A stretch of DNA of 22,925 nt, from assembly GCA_964471755.1 (NCBI GenBank), contig CAYYJM010000078.1, positions 1 through 22,925 on the forward strand, in the 5' to 3' direction. The stretch comes from CAYYJM01 sp964471755 (GTDB lineage Bacteria > Planctomycetota > Planctomycetia > Gemmatales > Gemmataceae). How positions within the stretch are numbered: the stretch's first letter is position 1; each line of letters opens with the position of its first letter. Below, one piece after another: positions 7,762-14,992 of this stretch. The position numbers and the translations under genes were made by a program. The notes under the pieces are model-generated. The model worked only from the letters and a program-made list of their open reading frames with translations, made no database searches and had not been told where the DNA came from.

Positions 7762-7785
7762 GCGGGGGCCGGTGTCGGCCCCCGC
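7762..7785 (-). terminator. GC-rich hairpin between the secreted-protein gene and the TPR-YggX gene
   Basis: Perfect 10-bp arms (GCGGGGGCCG at 7762-7771 and CGGCCCCCGC at 7776-7785) enclose a 4-nt loop. On the minus strand it begins 5 nt after the TAA of the secreted-protein gene and ends 24 nt before the TPR-YggX start. No T-run follows, so a classical intrinsic terminator is not clear. It could be a weak terminator or an mRNA-stabilising stem. Confidence 0.5.
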
Positions 7786-7790
7786 TGGAA

Positions 7791-8615
7791 TTATTTCACG
7801 TCCAGGACCGTGAAGTCCAGCTCCAGGCCCGCCGTCTTCTTGCTGTTGTTGTCTGTCGCCGTCACCTGCACGCGGAACTTGCCCGGCCGGTTCAGCGAGA
7901 GCTGGTGCGTCCAGGGGATGAACTTCTTGAACTCTTCCTTGTCCACTTCCTTGATCTGGCCAGTGACCGATTTCGGCAGCACGGCCTTGTTCGTTGACAG
8001 GTCGTACACCTGCAGGTCGATGCTGACGTCGGGCTGCTTCTTGTCGTTCAAGGCGAAGCCGGTCAGCGCGAAGTGGACCCAGAAGTCCTGCCCCGGCACG
8101 GCGATCGGCGGCGTCGGCCGATAGTCTGGCTGCGTCAGCCCGACCAGCACGAACCCGAAGCGCTGTGCCAGCACCTCGAACTTCGAGGTCAGCACCTCCG
8201 ACTTCTTGGCCAGCCGATCGGTCACCGTCAGGGTCGCGGTGTACTCGCCTGGCGGCGTCTCGGTGCCGATCTCCAGAAAGGCGAAGGCCGGCTTCCGGCC
8301 GCCGCCCAGGGAGTTGACCGCCTCCAGGTCCTTCGGGGCCTGCTTGAAGATCGACTTGCCTTCCTTGCTGGTCAGCTCCATGCCGATGCTGTAGAGGACC
8401 TTGCCGTCCTCGCGCGTCTGGAGGCCCTCGATGTCGTAGGCCAGCCAGAAGATGTCGCCGAGCAACAGCTTCGCTTCCTTGCGTTCCTGGCCGAACATGC
8501 TGTAGACCAGGCGCGGGTTCTTCAGGGTCAGGCTGCCCGCCGGTTGTTGTGCCTCGGCAGGCGGCAGGAACAGGGTCATCATCGCCATCAGGGTCAGGGC
8601 CAGCATTACCCGCAT
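7791..8615 (-). CDS. Secreted protein with two repeated Ig-like/beta-sandwich domains, function unknown
   Basis: This 274-residue protein has a clear signal peptide (MRVMLALTLMAMMTLFLPPAEA, cleavage before QQ). The mature part appears to be two copies of a beta-sandwich domain (about 28-150 and 155-272). Each ends in a similar strand pattern: PPGEYTATLTVTD..KK..VLTSKFEVL near 121-149, and RPGKFRVQVTATD..SKKTAGLELDFTVL near 244-271. No catalytic motif is visible. ATG 8615 was chosen because GGAGGA lies 9 nt upstream and the signal peptide starts there; an in-frame ATG 63 nt earlier would add 21 residues ahead of the signal peptide. A role in cell-surface binding or assembly is only a guess. 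Confidence 0.82.
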   Translation of the reverse strand: MRVMLALTLMAMMTLFLPPAEAQQPAGSLTLKNPRLVYSMFGQERKEAKLLLGDIFWLAYDIEGLQTREDGKVLYSIGMELTSKEGKSIFKQAPKDLEAVNSLGGGRKPAFAFLEIGTETPPGEYTATLTVTDRLAKKSEVLTSKFEVLAQRFGFVLVGLTQPDYRPTPPIAVPGQDFWVHFALTGFALNDKKQPDVSIDLQVYDLSTNKAVLPKSVTGQIKEVDKEEFKKFIPWTHQLSLNRPGKFRVQVTATDNNSKKTAGLELDFTVLDVK

Positions 8616-8779
8616 GATCGGGACTCCTCCGCACAAACTCGGGAACCGTATCTGCCTTCCGTGGTTGCCGCAGATCATCTGCCCTGCATTGTGCCGGTTC
8701 CCCTGTCCGGCTTCCAGAGCAATTCGCCCCTACGGTCGCGTAGATCCTGGCCATCTCTCCCAGGCTTCCCGGATTCCGG

Positions 8780-9607
8780 CTAGCGACCTTCCAGGGCGGC
8801 CACCAGGTCCGTCGCCAGGCGGCGCACGGCGTTCAGCCGCTCGCTCCCCGCTCCCTGATTCTCGATCAGCCGAACGATGGCACTGCCGACGATGATCCCA
8901 TCGACGTGGTCACGCAGCGTTCGAGCCTGCTCCGGCTGCGAGATGCCGAACCCGACGCACAGCGGCAGCGTCGTCTGCTCACGCAGCCAGGCGAGTTGGC
9001 GCACCAGTTCCTCCGGCAAGGCCGTCCGTTCGCCGGTGATGCCGGTCACGCTCACGCAGTAGAGAAAGCCCGTCGATTCCGTCGCGATCTGCTTCGCTCG
9101 CTCCAGCGGCGTCGTCGGCGTCACGAGCTGGACCAGGCTCAGGCCGCGTTCCGTCGCCAGCGGGGCCAGGGATCGCGCCTCCTCCAGGGGCAGATCCGGC
9201 ACGATCAGGCCGCTCATCCCGGCCGTCTTCGCCTGATCGAGGAATCGCCCCGGTCCGCGGCGATGAATCAGGCTGTAGGCCACCATGCCGACGACCGGCA
9301 CCTTGCCCGCCACCTCGGGGAGCTGCGCGATGCGCGCAACGCAGCCGAGCATGTCATCGAGCTTCAGGCCGCGTCCCAGGGCTCGCGTGTACGCCGCCTG
9401 GATGACCGGACCATCGGCGATCGGATCGCTGTAGGGAAAGCCGATTTCGATCAGCGTCGCCCCGGCTGCGGCCAGCACCCGCGCCGCCTCGACGGTCGCG
9501 GCCACGTCCGGATCGCCGGCCACCAGGAAGGGCATGAACGCCTTGCGTCCCTCCGCTCGGAGTCGCCGAAAGGTCTCATCGATCAGGTTGCCGGGCGACG
9601 CGCTCAC
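8780..9607 (-). CDS. trpA: Tryptophan synthase alpha subunit
   Basis: TrpA cleaves indole-3-glycerol phosphate to indole and glyceraldehyde 3-phosphate, passing indole to TrpB. The 275-residue protein has the conserved FMPFLVAGDPD (24-34) and LIEIGFPYSDPIADGPVIQ. Glu54 and Asp65 correspond to the catalytic E49 and D60 of the E. coli enzyme. The phosphate-binding segment near the C-terminus (CVGFGISQPEQ, then DGIIVGSAIVRLI) is present. The start is GTG 9607, which overlaps the trpB stop as GTGA; this gives the normal family length, whereas the longer open frame upstream is a shadow of trpB. Confidence 0.96.
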   Translation of the reverse strand: MSASPGNLIDETFRRLRAEGRKAFMPFLVAGDPDVAATVEAARVLAAAGATLIEIGFPYSDPIADGPVIQAAYTRALGRGLKLDDMLGCVARIAQLPEVAGKVPVVGMVAYSLIHRRGPGRFLDQAKTAGMSGLIVPDLPLEEARSLAPLATERGLSLVQLVTPTTPLERAKQIATESTGFLYCVSVTGITGERTALPEELVRQLAWLREQTTLPLCVGFGISQPEQARTLRDHVDGIIVGSAIVRLIENQGAGSERLNAVRRLATDLVAALEGR

Positions 9608-10773
9608 GGTTTCTCTCCCATCAGCCGGGCGACCTCGTTGCAATCCTTGTCGCCGCGTCCCGAGAAGCAGACGACGACGACCTCGTCCGGGCCGCGTCGT
9701 CGGGCCTGCTCGACGGCCTCGACCACGGCATGGGCCGTCTCCAGCGCCGGCAAGATGCCCTCCTGACGGGCGCACAGATGAAACGCCTCCAGGGCCTCGC
9801 GATCGCCGACGCTCGTGTAGCGGACTCGACCGGCATCCTTCCAGTAACTGTGTTCCGGCCCGACGCCCGGATAATCGAGCCCGGCCGACACCGAATGCAC
9901 GTCCGACGTCTGCCCGTCGTCGTCCTGCAAGACGTAGCTCAACGTCGCGGAGTGATCGCCGACGCCGACTCCGCGGCCGCCCGCCTCGACGCCGACGAGT
10001 TCCACGCCGGCATCGGTCAGGAACGGGTAGAACATGCCGGCCGAGTTACTGCCGCCGCCAACACAGGCGACGACGACCTCGGGCAACTTGCCGACCTGGT
10101 CGAGGCACTGTTGCCGGGCCTCCTTGCCGATGACCGACTGGAAGTCGCGCACGAGGACCGGAAACGGATGCGGCCCGACGACGCTGCCGAGGATGTAATG
10201 GGTCGTCCGCACACTGGCCATCCAGTCGCGCATCGCTTCGTTGATGGCATCGCGGAGCGTTCGGCTGCCGGTGCGTACCGGCACGACCTCGGTGCCCATG
10301 GCCCGCATGCGGAAGACGTTGAGTTCCTGCCGGCGGACGTCCTCCTCGCCCATGTAGACCTGGCACGGCAGACCGAACAGGGCCGCCGCCGTGGCCGTGG
10401 CGACGCCGTGCTGTCCCGCTCCCGTCTCGGCGATGAGACGCGTTTTGCCCATGCGCCGCGCGAGCAGGGCCTGCCCCAGGCAGTTGTTGATCTTGTGGGC
10501 CCCGGTGTGGTTGAGGTCCTCGCGCTTGAGGTAGATGCGTGCCCCGCCGGCATACCGCGTGAGTCGCTCGGCGAAGTACAGCGGTGACGGTCGATTGACA
10601 CAGACGCGCAGATAGTGCGCGAACTCGGCCTGGAAGTCGGGATCGACACGGGCCCGATCGTACTCGGCCGTGAGCTGCGTCAGGGCTTCGAGGAGCGTCT
10701 CGGGAACGTAGCGTCCGCCGAACGGACCAAACCGGCCAGCGGTATCCGGATCAAGCAGCAACGGAGCGGACAT
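9604..10773 (-). CDS. trpB: Tryptophan synthase beta subunit
   Basis: TrpB condenses indole with serine using PLP. The 389-residue protein begins MSAPLLLDPDTAGRFGPFGG, with RYVPETL, typical of the family. It carries the PLP lysine K94 in GAHKINNCLG and catalytic Glu116 in AETGAGQHG, equivalent to K87 and E109 in E. coli, as well as GGGSNSAGMF for phosphate binding. ATG 10773 is preferred over GTG 10791 or ATG 10788: TGAGG lies 9 nt upstream, the family length fits, and a likely promoter places the transcript start near 10800. Only trpB and trpA are together here; the rest of the trp pathway lies elsewhere. Confidence 0.96.
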   Translation of the reverse strand: MSAPLLLDPDTAGRFGPFGGRYVPETLLEALTQLTAEYDRARVDPDFQAEFAHYLRVCVNRPSPLYFAERLTRYAGGARIYLKREDLNHTGAHKINNCLGQALLARRMGKTRLIAETGAGQHGVATATAAALFGLPCQVYMGEEDVRRQELNVFRMRAMGTEVVPVRTGSRTLRDAINEAMRDWMASVRTTHYILGSVVGPHPFPVLVRDFQSVIGKEARQQCLDQVGKLPEVVVACVGGGSNSAGMFYPFLTDAGVELVGVEAGGRGVGVGDHSATLSYVLQDDDGQTSDVHSVSAGLDYPGVGPEHSYWKDAGRVRYTSVGDREALEAFHLCARQEGILPALETAHAVVEAVEQARRRGPDEVVVVCFSGRGDKDCNEVARLMGEKP

Positions 10774-10806
10774 CAGAGGGTGCCTCATCACCAGCGGGAT
10801 CTCGTC

Positions 10807-10835
10807 AACCTAGGCCGAGCCGGACCTCGGGTCAA
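10807..10835 (-). promoter_or_regulatory. Candidate sigma70-type promoter of trpBA
   Basis: On the minus strand TTGACC (10835-10830) and TAGGTT (10812-10807) are separated by exactly 17 nt. The -35 box matches consensus at five of six positions and the -10 box at three, including the key A and final T. Transcription would start near 10800, leaving a 5' leader of about 27 nt before ATG 10773, too short for a classical attenuator. Confidence 0.4.
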
Positions 10836-11037
10836 CCCCGCCAGCCAGGAGCGTACGTTCTCCCTTTTTTGGACGGCGGTGATTCTTCACCGCTCTACCT
10901 GTCTGACTTGCCTGGAGTTCCCGCCCACTCATTGTCCCCGATTCGCCGGCGATGTGGGCAGCCCCAATCCGTCTTGATTTGGTATCCTGGAGGAAGGATC
11001 GCCCCAGCCGATCTCTCGTTTCCCGGAGGGCACCCCG

Positions 11038-11919
11038 ATGCTGAAGACACGAATCGGCGACGCGGTCTGGCTCGTGACGCAGCCGGACCACGCCCAGGTG
11101 GCGGGCTATCTGGCCGCTCACTGGGGCGGCGTCCACGACTTCGCCCAGCCCGGCGCGTTTGCCCCGGCCGACCACCCCGAGTTGCTGCGTCAGGAGGTGG
11201 TTCAGGCCATCGCCGAGCATGATAATGGCTGGTGGGAATGGGAGGCCGCTCCGCCGATCGACCCGGGCGACGGTCTGCCGCTGGGCCTGACCGACGCCAG
11301 CCGGTACACGCACGACGACGGCCTGAACCGCTGGCGTCTCGGCGTCCCGCGCCTGGCCGAGGTCCATCCCTACGTCGCCCTGCTGATCAGCTACCACGCT
11401 CACTGGCTCTACGCCTTCGCCTTCGACACTCCCGCTCACGATGACGTCTTCCGCCACCCGCTCTTCGGTAGTCCGGACGTCGCTCCGCGGCTTGCTCCCG
11501 ATCGGGAGAAGACGCACGCCTTCCTGAGCGAGCAGGCGACCCTTCGGCGCGACTTTGCCAGCCGCCTGGAGGTCGATCCGACGTGGGCCGTCGCGGTGAC
11601 TCCGGCGCACCTGTATCCGCACGTCAGGCTGCTCCAGGTTCTCGACGCGATGTCCCTGCTGCTGGCCTTCGGCGGCAATCAGGAACACCCGTTGCCCAAT
11701 GTCCCGCGCCGCGGCTGGCGCGACCGCGTGACGCTGACCTGGCGTCCGGTCGCCGAACGGCGGATCGTCTGCGATCCGTACCCGTTCGACGCCGATCCGC
11801 TGGAGGTGTTCCTGCCGGTGCGCGTGGTTCCGACCGGCGCGAACGGGGATCTCCCGCTGACGCGCCTGCACGGCACTCCGCGGTGGACGATCCGCTTCGA
11901 GCTGGAGTCGGTTCGATAG
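11038..11919 (+). CDS. DUF3891-family protein
   Basis: This 293-residue protein resembles the DUF3891 family. Features include the opening MLKTRIGDAVWLVTQPDHAQVAGYLAAHW, the motif EHDNGWWEWE (about 60-69), the segment SYHAHWLYAF and the late NVPRRGWRDRVTLTW. The repeated His and His-Asp positions (Q-PDH, EHD, HAHW) suggest a helical metal-binding fold, but no activity is established and none is claimed here. No signal peptide is seen, so it is probably cytoplasmic. A strong GGAGGG Shine-Dalgarno lies 8 nt before ATG 11038. The lipoprotein hydrolase follows after 41 bp on the same strand and may be co-transcribed. Confidence 0.85.
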   Translation: MLKTRIGDAVWLVTQPDHAQVAGYLAAHWGGVHDFAQPGAFAPADHPELLRQEVVQAIAEHDNGWWEWEAAPPIDPGDGLPLGLTDASRYTHDDGLNRWRLGVPRLAEVHPYVALLISYHAHWLYAFAFDTPAHDDVFRHPLFGSPDVAPRLAPDREKTHAFLSEQATLRRDFASRLEVDPTWAVAVTPAHLYPHVRLLQVLDAMSLLLAFGGNQEHPLPNVPRRGWRDRVTLTWRPVAERRIVCDPYPFDADPLEVFLPVRVVPTGANGDLPLTRLHGTPRWTIRFELESVR

Positions 11920-11960
11920 AATCGCCACGGGATTGGAACCCTTCTCAAGGAACCCGCACC

Positions 11961-12989
11961 ATGCGACCCGCCGCCTTGCTCGCCACGTTCGTCATCGGCC
12001 TGGGCCTGACGTGTCTGATCGGTTGCAGCCAGAGCAGTCCGACCACGCCGAACACGCCCGCACCGATCGTCCCCGAGCCCAGCCCGACTCCGCCGAAGCC
12101 GGAGGTCAAAACGGACCTGCTCAAGGCCCGCGCCGGCTTCCAGACGCGCGTGACGCCCAACCGGAACTACCACGCTGACGGCCCGGTCGATCAGCCGCCG
12201 GCGAAGTTCTTCAGCGTCGTCCGGTATCCCTCGCCGGCGGGCAAACTGGCGGCCTATCTCTCGCCCGATCCCGGCGATGGCAAGAAGCACCCCGCCGTCG
12301 TCTACGCTCACGGTGGCTTCGGTGGCATCAACGGTATGGCCTTCGGCCGCGAATCCTTCGCTCCCTTCCGCGACGCCGGCTTCGTTCTCTTCTGTCCGTC
12401 CTGGCGCGGCGAGAACGACAACCCCGGCCAGTACGAGATGTTCTTCGGCGAGGTGGACGACGCCGTCGCCTCCCTGGAATACCTGGCGAAGGTTCCCTAC
12501 GTGAACCCGAACCGCATCTACATGATCGGCCACAGTACCGGCGGCACGATCACGCTGCTGACGGCCGAGGCCAGTCCGCGCCTGCGAGCGGCCTTCTCGT
12601 TCGGCGGTGCGCCCGACCTGCAATTCGTCGAGTACGGCAACACTCCGTTCAGCCGCCTGGTCGCCGACGAGGTCCGCCTGCGCTCGCCGATCCATTTCGT
12701 GGCCGGCCTCAAGACGAAGACCTTCTACTTCGAGGGCAACCGTGACCCGGCCGGCCAGCCCGACGAGGGCTACCTCCCCGACGCCCGGCGGATGCAGAAA
12801 CTCGCCAGTGCCGCGAAGGCTCCGTTTCAGATGTTCACCGTCGAGGGCGGCACTCACTTCAACATCGTCCGGCCGATCTGCACCGTGTTGGTGGAGAAGT
12901 TGAAGACCGACACCGGCGAACGATGCAACGTGACCTTGACCGCCGACGAGGTCAACCGGGCCTTCGCCGGAAAGCGGCCTCGTCCCTGA
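11961..12989 (+). CDS. Lipoprotein alpha/beta hydrolase (dienelactone hydrolase / S9-like)
   Basis: This 342-residue protein starts with a lipoprotein signal: hydrophobic residues 4-20, then LIGC with Cys22 as the lipidation site. A Pro-rich tether follows (28-48). The hydrolase domain has the oxyanion-hole motif HGGFGG (117-122), the nucleophile elbow GHSTGG with Ser192, acidic candidates Asp262 or Asp268, and His299 in GGTHF. It should therefore be an active membrane-anchored esterase or peptidase facing the periplasm. ATG 11961 has AAGGA 8 nt upstream; the longer frame to 11583 is a shadow of the DUF3891 gene. It ends 12 bp before the convergent WGR/LRR gene. The substrate is unknown. Confidence 0.88.
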   Translation: MRPAALLATFVIGLGLTCLIGCSQSSPTTPNTPAPIVPEPSPTPPKPEVKTDLLKARAGFQTRVTPNRNYHADGPVDQPPAKFFSVVRYPSPAGKLAAYLSPDPGDGKKHPAVVYAHGGFGGINGMAFGRESFAPFRDAGFVLFCPSWRGENDNPGQYEMFFGEVDDAVASLEYLAKVPYVNPNRIYMIGHSTGGTITLLTAEASPRLRAAFSFGGAPDLQFVEYGNTPFSRLVADEVRLRSPIHFVAGLKTKTFYFEGNRDPAGQPDEGYLPDARRMQKLASAAKAPFQMFTVEGGTHFNIVRPICTVLVEKLKTDTGERCNVTLTADEVNRAFAGKRPRP

Positions 12990-13001
12990 ACCGACAAGGC
13001 C

Positions 13002-14357
13002 CTACTCGCAGTCGCCGTACCACAGGTACTCGCGTTCATCGTCGTTGACATCGTCCGGATCGAACTGCTGGCCGATCTCCAGTGGGATGCCCACTGCCTG
13101 GAGCAGAGCCACGCCCTCCGTGCCGATCAGGTTGTTCGTCAGATCCAGCCTGTCCAGGTTCCGCAGATCAGGACACTCCGCCAGGATGCGGGCTCCGACA
13201 TCCGTCACGCAACCGCCACGCAGGTCGAGCGTCTTGAGACGCCTGAGCATGCCGCTCTCGACCAGGACGCGCATCCCCTCGTCGCCGGTGTCGCTCAGGC
13301 GCAGTTGCAGGTGCCGGACGTTCTTCAGGTTCGGCGACCGGAATACCGCCTGCGCCCCTTCCGACGTGATGTACGCCGCCTCGTCGCCCGGCTCCAGGGC
13401 GTGCGGCCAGAAGCATAGATCCGTCAGGTTCGACAGGCTCTGGTTCGCCGCCAGTATCTCCAGCGGATAGCTGTGGATGTGGTGGATGGTCAGCTTCCGC
13501 AGGTGTGGCAGATTCATCGCGAAGATCGCCGCGGAATCGACCCGGTGAGCGTAGCAGTGCAACTCCTCCAGCCGTGGCATCCGGGTCACGAACTCGACCG
13601 TGTTGCCGCCATCTATGTGGCACGATTCTCCCTCCGGGCCGATCTGGAAGCGCCGCAGGTTGGCGAAGATGTCGGCCGTGAGCAGCGTCTGGAGGCCGGG
13701 ACCTTCGTAATCGCGACGAATCACGATGAGCGAGCGGAGCAATCGGAGCTGGTTCTGCTGCTCGACGATCGCCCGGGCCACGTCGTCGGCCAGGTTATCG
13801 ATGCGCAGTTCGTCGATCCAGCCGCGCCGCCAGGTCAGACTGTTGTAATAGCCGCTCTGCTGCTGCCAGTCCTCGATCGTCTGATCGACCCACCACGGAG
13901 CCATCGGCCCGAGCCAGCCGCGCAGATGGGCGTTGAGCAGTTCCGTCTCGCGTTCCTGCAAGACCTGGCGAGCGGCCGAGCCGAGGCCCTCGTTTTCCAG
14001 GGCGATCTGCACCTGGGCCAGGTCGCCGAGCGGATCGCCGAGTTCGTGCAGATGATCGGCATACGCCATCGATGCGGCCTGATCGTCCGGGTTCTCGGCC
14101 AGGGCCGCCTCGAGCGTCGCCCGCAATGGCGACGAGAAATTGCTTCCGGAGGGCGTCGTCTCGACGTAGCCCTTTTTGAGCTTCTCCGCAACGAGCTTGT
14201 CGTGTTCGCGGATCGCCCGGGCGGCGTCGGCGAACGTCTTGGTCTGCGTCCGACCAGTGGAGCCGATCTTGCCGAAGGTGACCGTGAAATGGTCGCCCTG
14301 GAGGTCGATGTTCCAGAACTTCTGGGATTTGCCGTCGTCGAACTCGAACGTGCGCAT
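13002..14357 (-). CDS. WGR domain + repeat-companion (TIGR02996-type) domain + leucine-rich repeats
   Basis: This 451-residue protein has three parts. A WGR-type domain covers residues 1-65 (FWNIDLQGDHFTVTFGKIGSTGRTQTKTF). A short repeat-companion domain covers about 77-120 (LRATLEAALAENPDDQAASMAYADHLHELGDPLGDLAQVQ), as found in Gemmata and myxobacterial proteins. Leucine-rich repeats of about 25-30 residues fill roughly 200-440, for example LKTLDLRGGCVTDVGARILAECPDLRNLDRLDLTNNLIGTEG. No enzymatic motif or signal peptide is seen, so a cytoplasmic interaction or DNA-associated role is likely. ATG 14357 was chosen because GAGG lies 5 nt upstream and the WGR fold starts there; the frame extends 44 residues further without support. 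Confidence 0.88.
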   Translation of the reverse strand: MRTFEFDDGKSQKFWNIDLQGDHFTVTFGKIGSTGRTQTKTFADAARAIREHDKLVAEKLKKGYVETTPSGSNFSSPLRATLEAALAENPDDQAASMAYADHLHELGDPLGDLAQVQIALENEGLGSAARQVLQERETELLNAHLRGWLGPMAPWWVDQTIEDWQQQSGYYNSLTWRRGWIDELRIDNLADDVARAIVEQQNQLRLLRSLIVIRRDYEGPGLQTLLTADIFANLRRFQIGPEGESCHIDGGNTVEFVTRMPRLEELHCYAHRVDSAAIFAMNLPHLRKLTIHHIHSYPLEILAANQSLSNLTDLCFWPHALEPGDEAAYITSEGAQAVFRSPNLKNVRHLQLRLSDTGDEGMRVLVESGMLRRLKTLDLRGGCVTDVGARILAECPDLRNLDRLDLTNNLIGTEGVALLQAVGIPLEIGQQFDPDDVNDDEREYLWYGDCE

Positions 14358-14409
14358 GCGAACCTCGCCACGCAGTGTGAGGGATTTACCTTCCCTGTTG
14401 TACCGGCGC

Positions 14410-14437
14410 TTGCGAACGCTTGCCAGGTCGGTAAACT
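14410..14437 (+). promoter_or_regulatory. Candidate promoter of coaD
   Basis: TTGCGA (14410-14415) and TAAACT (14432-14437) are separated by 16 nt in the 130-bp divergent region between the WGR/LRR gene and coaD. Each box matches four of six consensus positions. Transcription would start near 14444, about 44 nt before the coaD ATG. Confidence 0.28.
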
Positions 14438-14487
14438 GATCCGAAAGCTGCATCGGTCGCGAACCGGGTTTCTCACCCCCGAGTACC

Positions 14488-14979
14488 ATGAGTCAGAACC
14501 GTCATCTCGCCGTCTACACCGGCACCTTCGATCCGGTCCACCTGGGCCACCTCGACCTGATCGGGCGGGGCAGCCGGATCTTCGATCAGGTCATCGTCGG
14601 CGTCGGCGACAACCCGGACAAGTCGCCGCTCTTCTCTCCCGAGGAGCGCGTCGATCTCATTCGCCAGGTGATCCAGCCGTTCCCCAACGTCACCGTCCAG
14701 GCGTTCCACGGCCTGGCGGTGACGTTCGTCAAGAGCCTCGGCGCTCGCGTCATGATCCGCGGCCTGCGAACCACGAGCGACATGGAGGCCGAGTTCACCA
14801 TGTCGCTGATGAACTCGAACCTCGACCCGACCATCGAGACGATCTTCCTGATGGCCCGCGAGCCGCACTCGCACCTGTCGAGTACGCTGCTGAAGCAGAT
14901 CGCCCGCTTCGGTGGCGACCTGAGCAGCTTCCTGCCGCCCGTCGTCCGGGCCGCCGTCATGGCCAAGCAGCAGGGGTGA
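14488..14979 (+). CDS. coaD: Phosphopantetheine adenylyltransferase
   Basis: CoaD transfers AMP from ATP to 4'-phosphopantetheine, giving dephospho-CoA, the penultimate step of CoA synthesis. The 163-residue protein has the normal length and every hallmark of the nucleotidyltransferase fold: YTGTFDPVHLGHLDLI (10-25, the T/HxGH motif), RGLRTTSDMEAEF (91-103) and the ATP-loop SHLSSTLLKQIA (128-139). ATG 14488 has only a weak GAG upstream. The amidohydrolase gene follows after 13 bp, so co-transcription is probable though no functional link is evident. Confidence 0.97.
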   Translation: MSQNRHLAVYTGTFDPVHLGHLDLIGRGSRIFDQVIVGVGDNPDKSPLFSPEERVDLIRQVIQPFPNVTVQAFHGLAVTFVKSLGARVMIRGLRTTSDMEAEFTMSLMNSNLDPTIETIFLMAREPHSHLSSTLLKQIARFGGDLSSFLPPVVRAAVMAKQQG

Positions 14980-14992
14980 CCCCGGAGGCCGC

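Noticed and set aside
7738..8754. N-terminal extension of the TPR-YggX frame
   Set aside because: The upstream part overlaps the secreted-protein gene in another frame and has low-complexity Arg/Gly/Asp composition; the TPR fold starts at ATG 7737.
8769..8779. Small palindrome CCGGATTCCGG just after trpA
   Set aside because: The 5-bp arms with a 1-nt centre cannot form a stable hairpin and there is no T-run.
9608..9775. Longer start for trpA
   Set aside because: These 56 residues are a shadow of trpB; GTG 9607 gives the family length.
10876..10893. 7-bp stem hairpin (GCGGTGA / TCACCGC) upstream of trpB
   Set aside because: It has no T-run after it on either strand and lies upstream of the likely trpBA promoter, so neither terminator nor attenuator fits.
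10774..10893. trp attenuator or leader peptide
   Set aside because: No short frame with tandem Trp codons is visible and the implied leader is too short.
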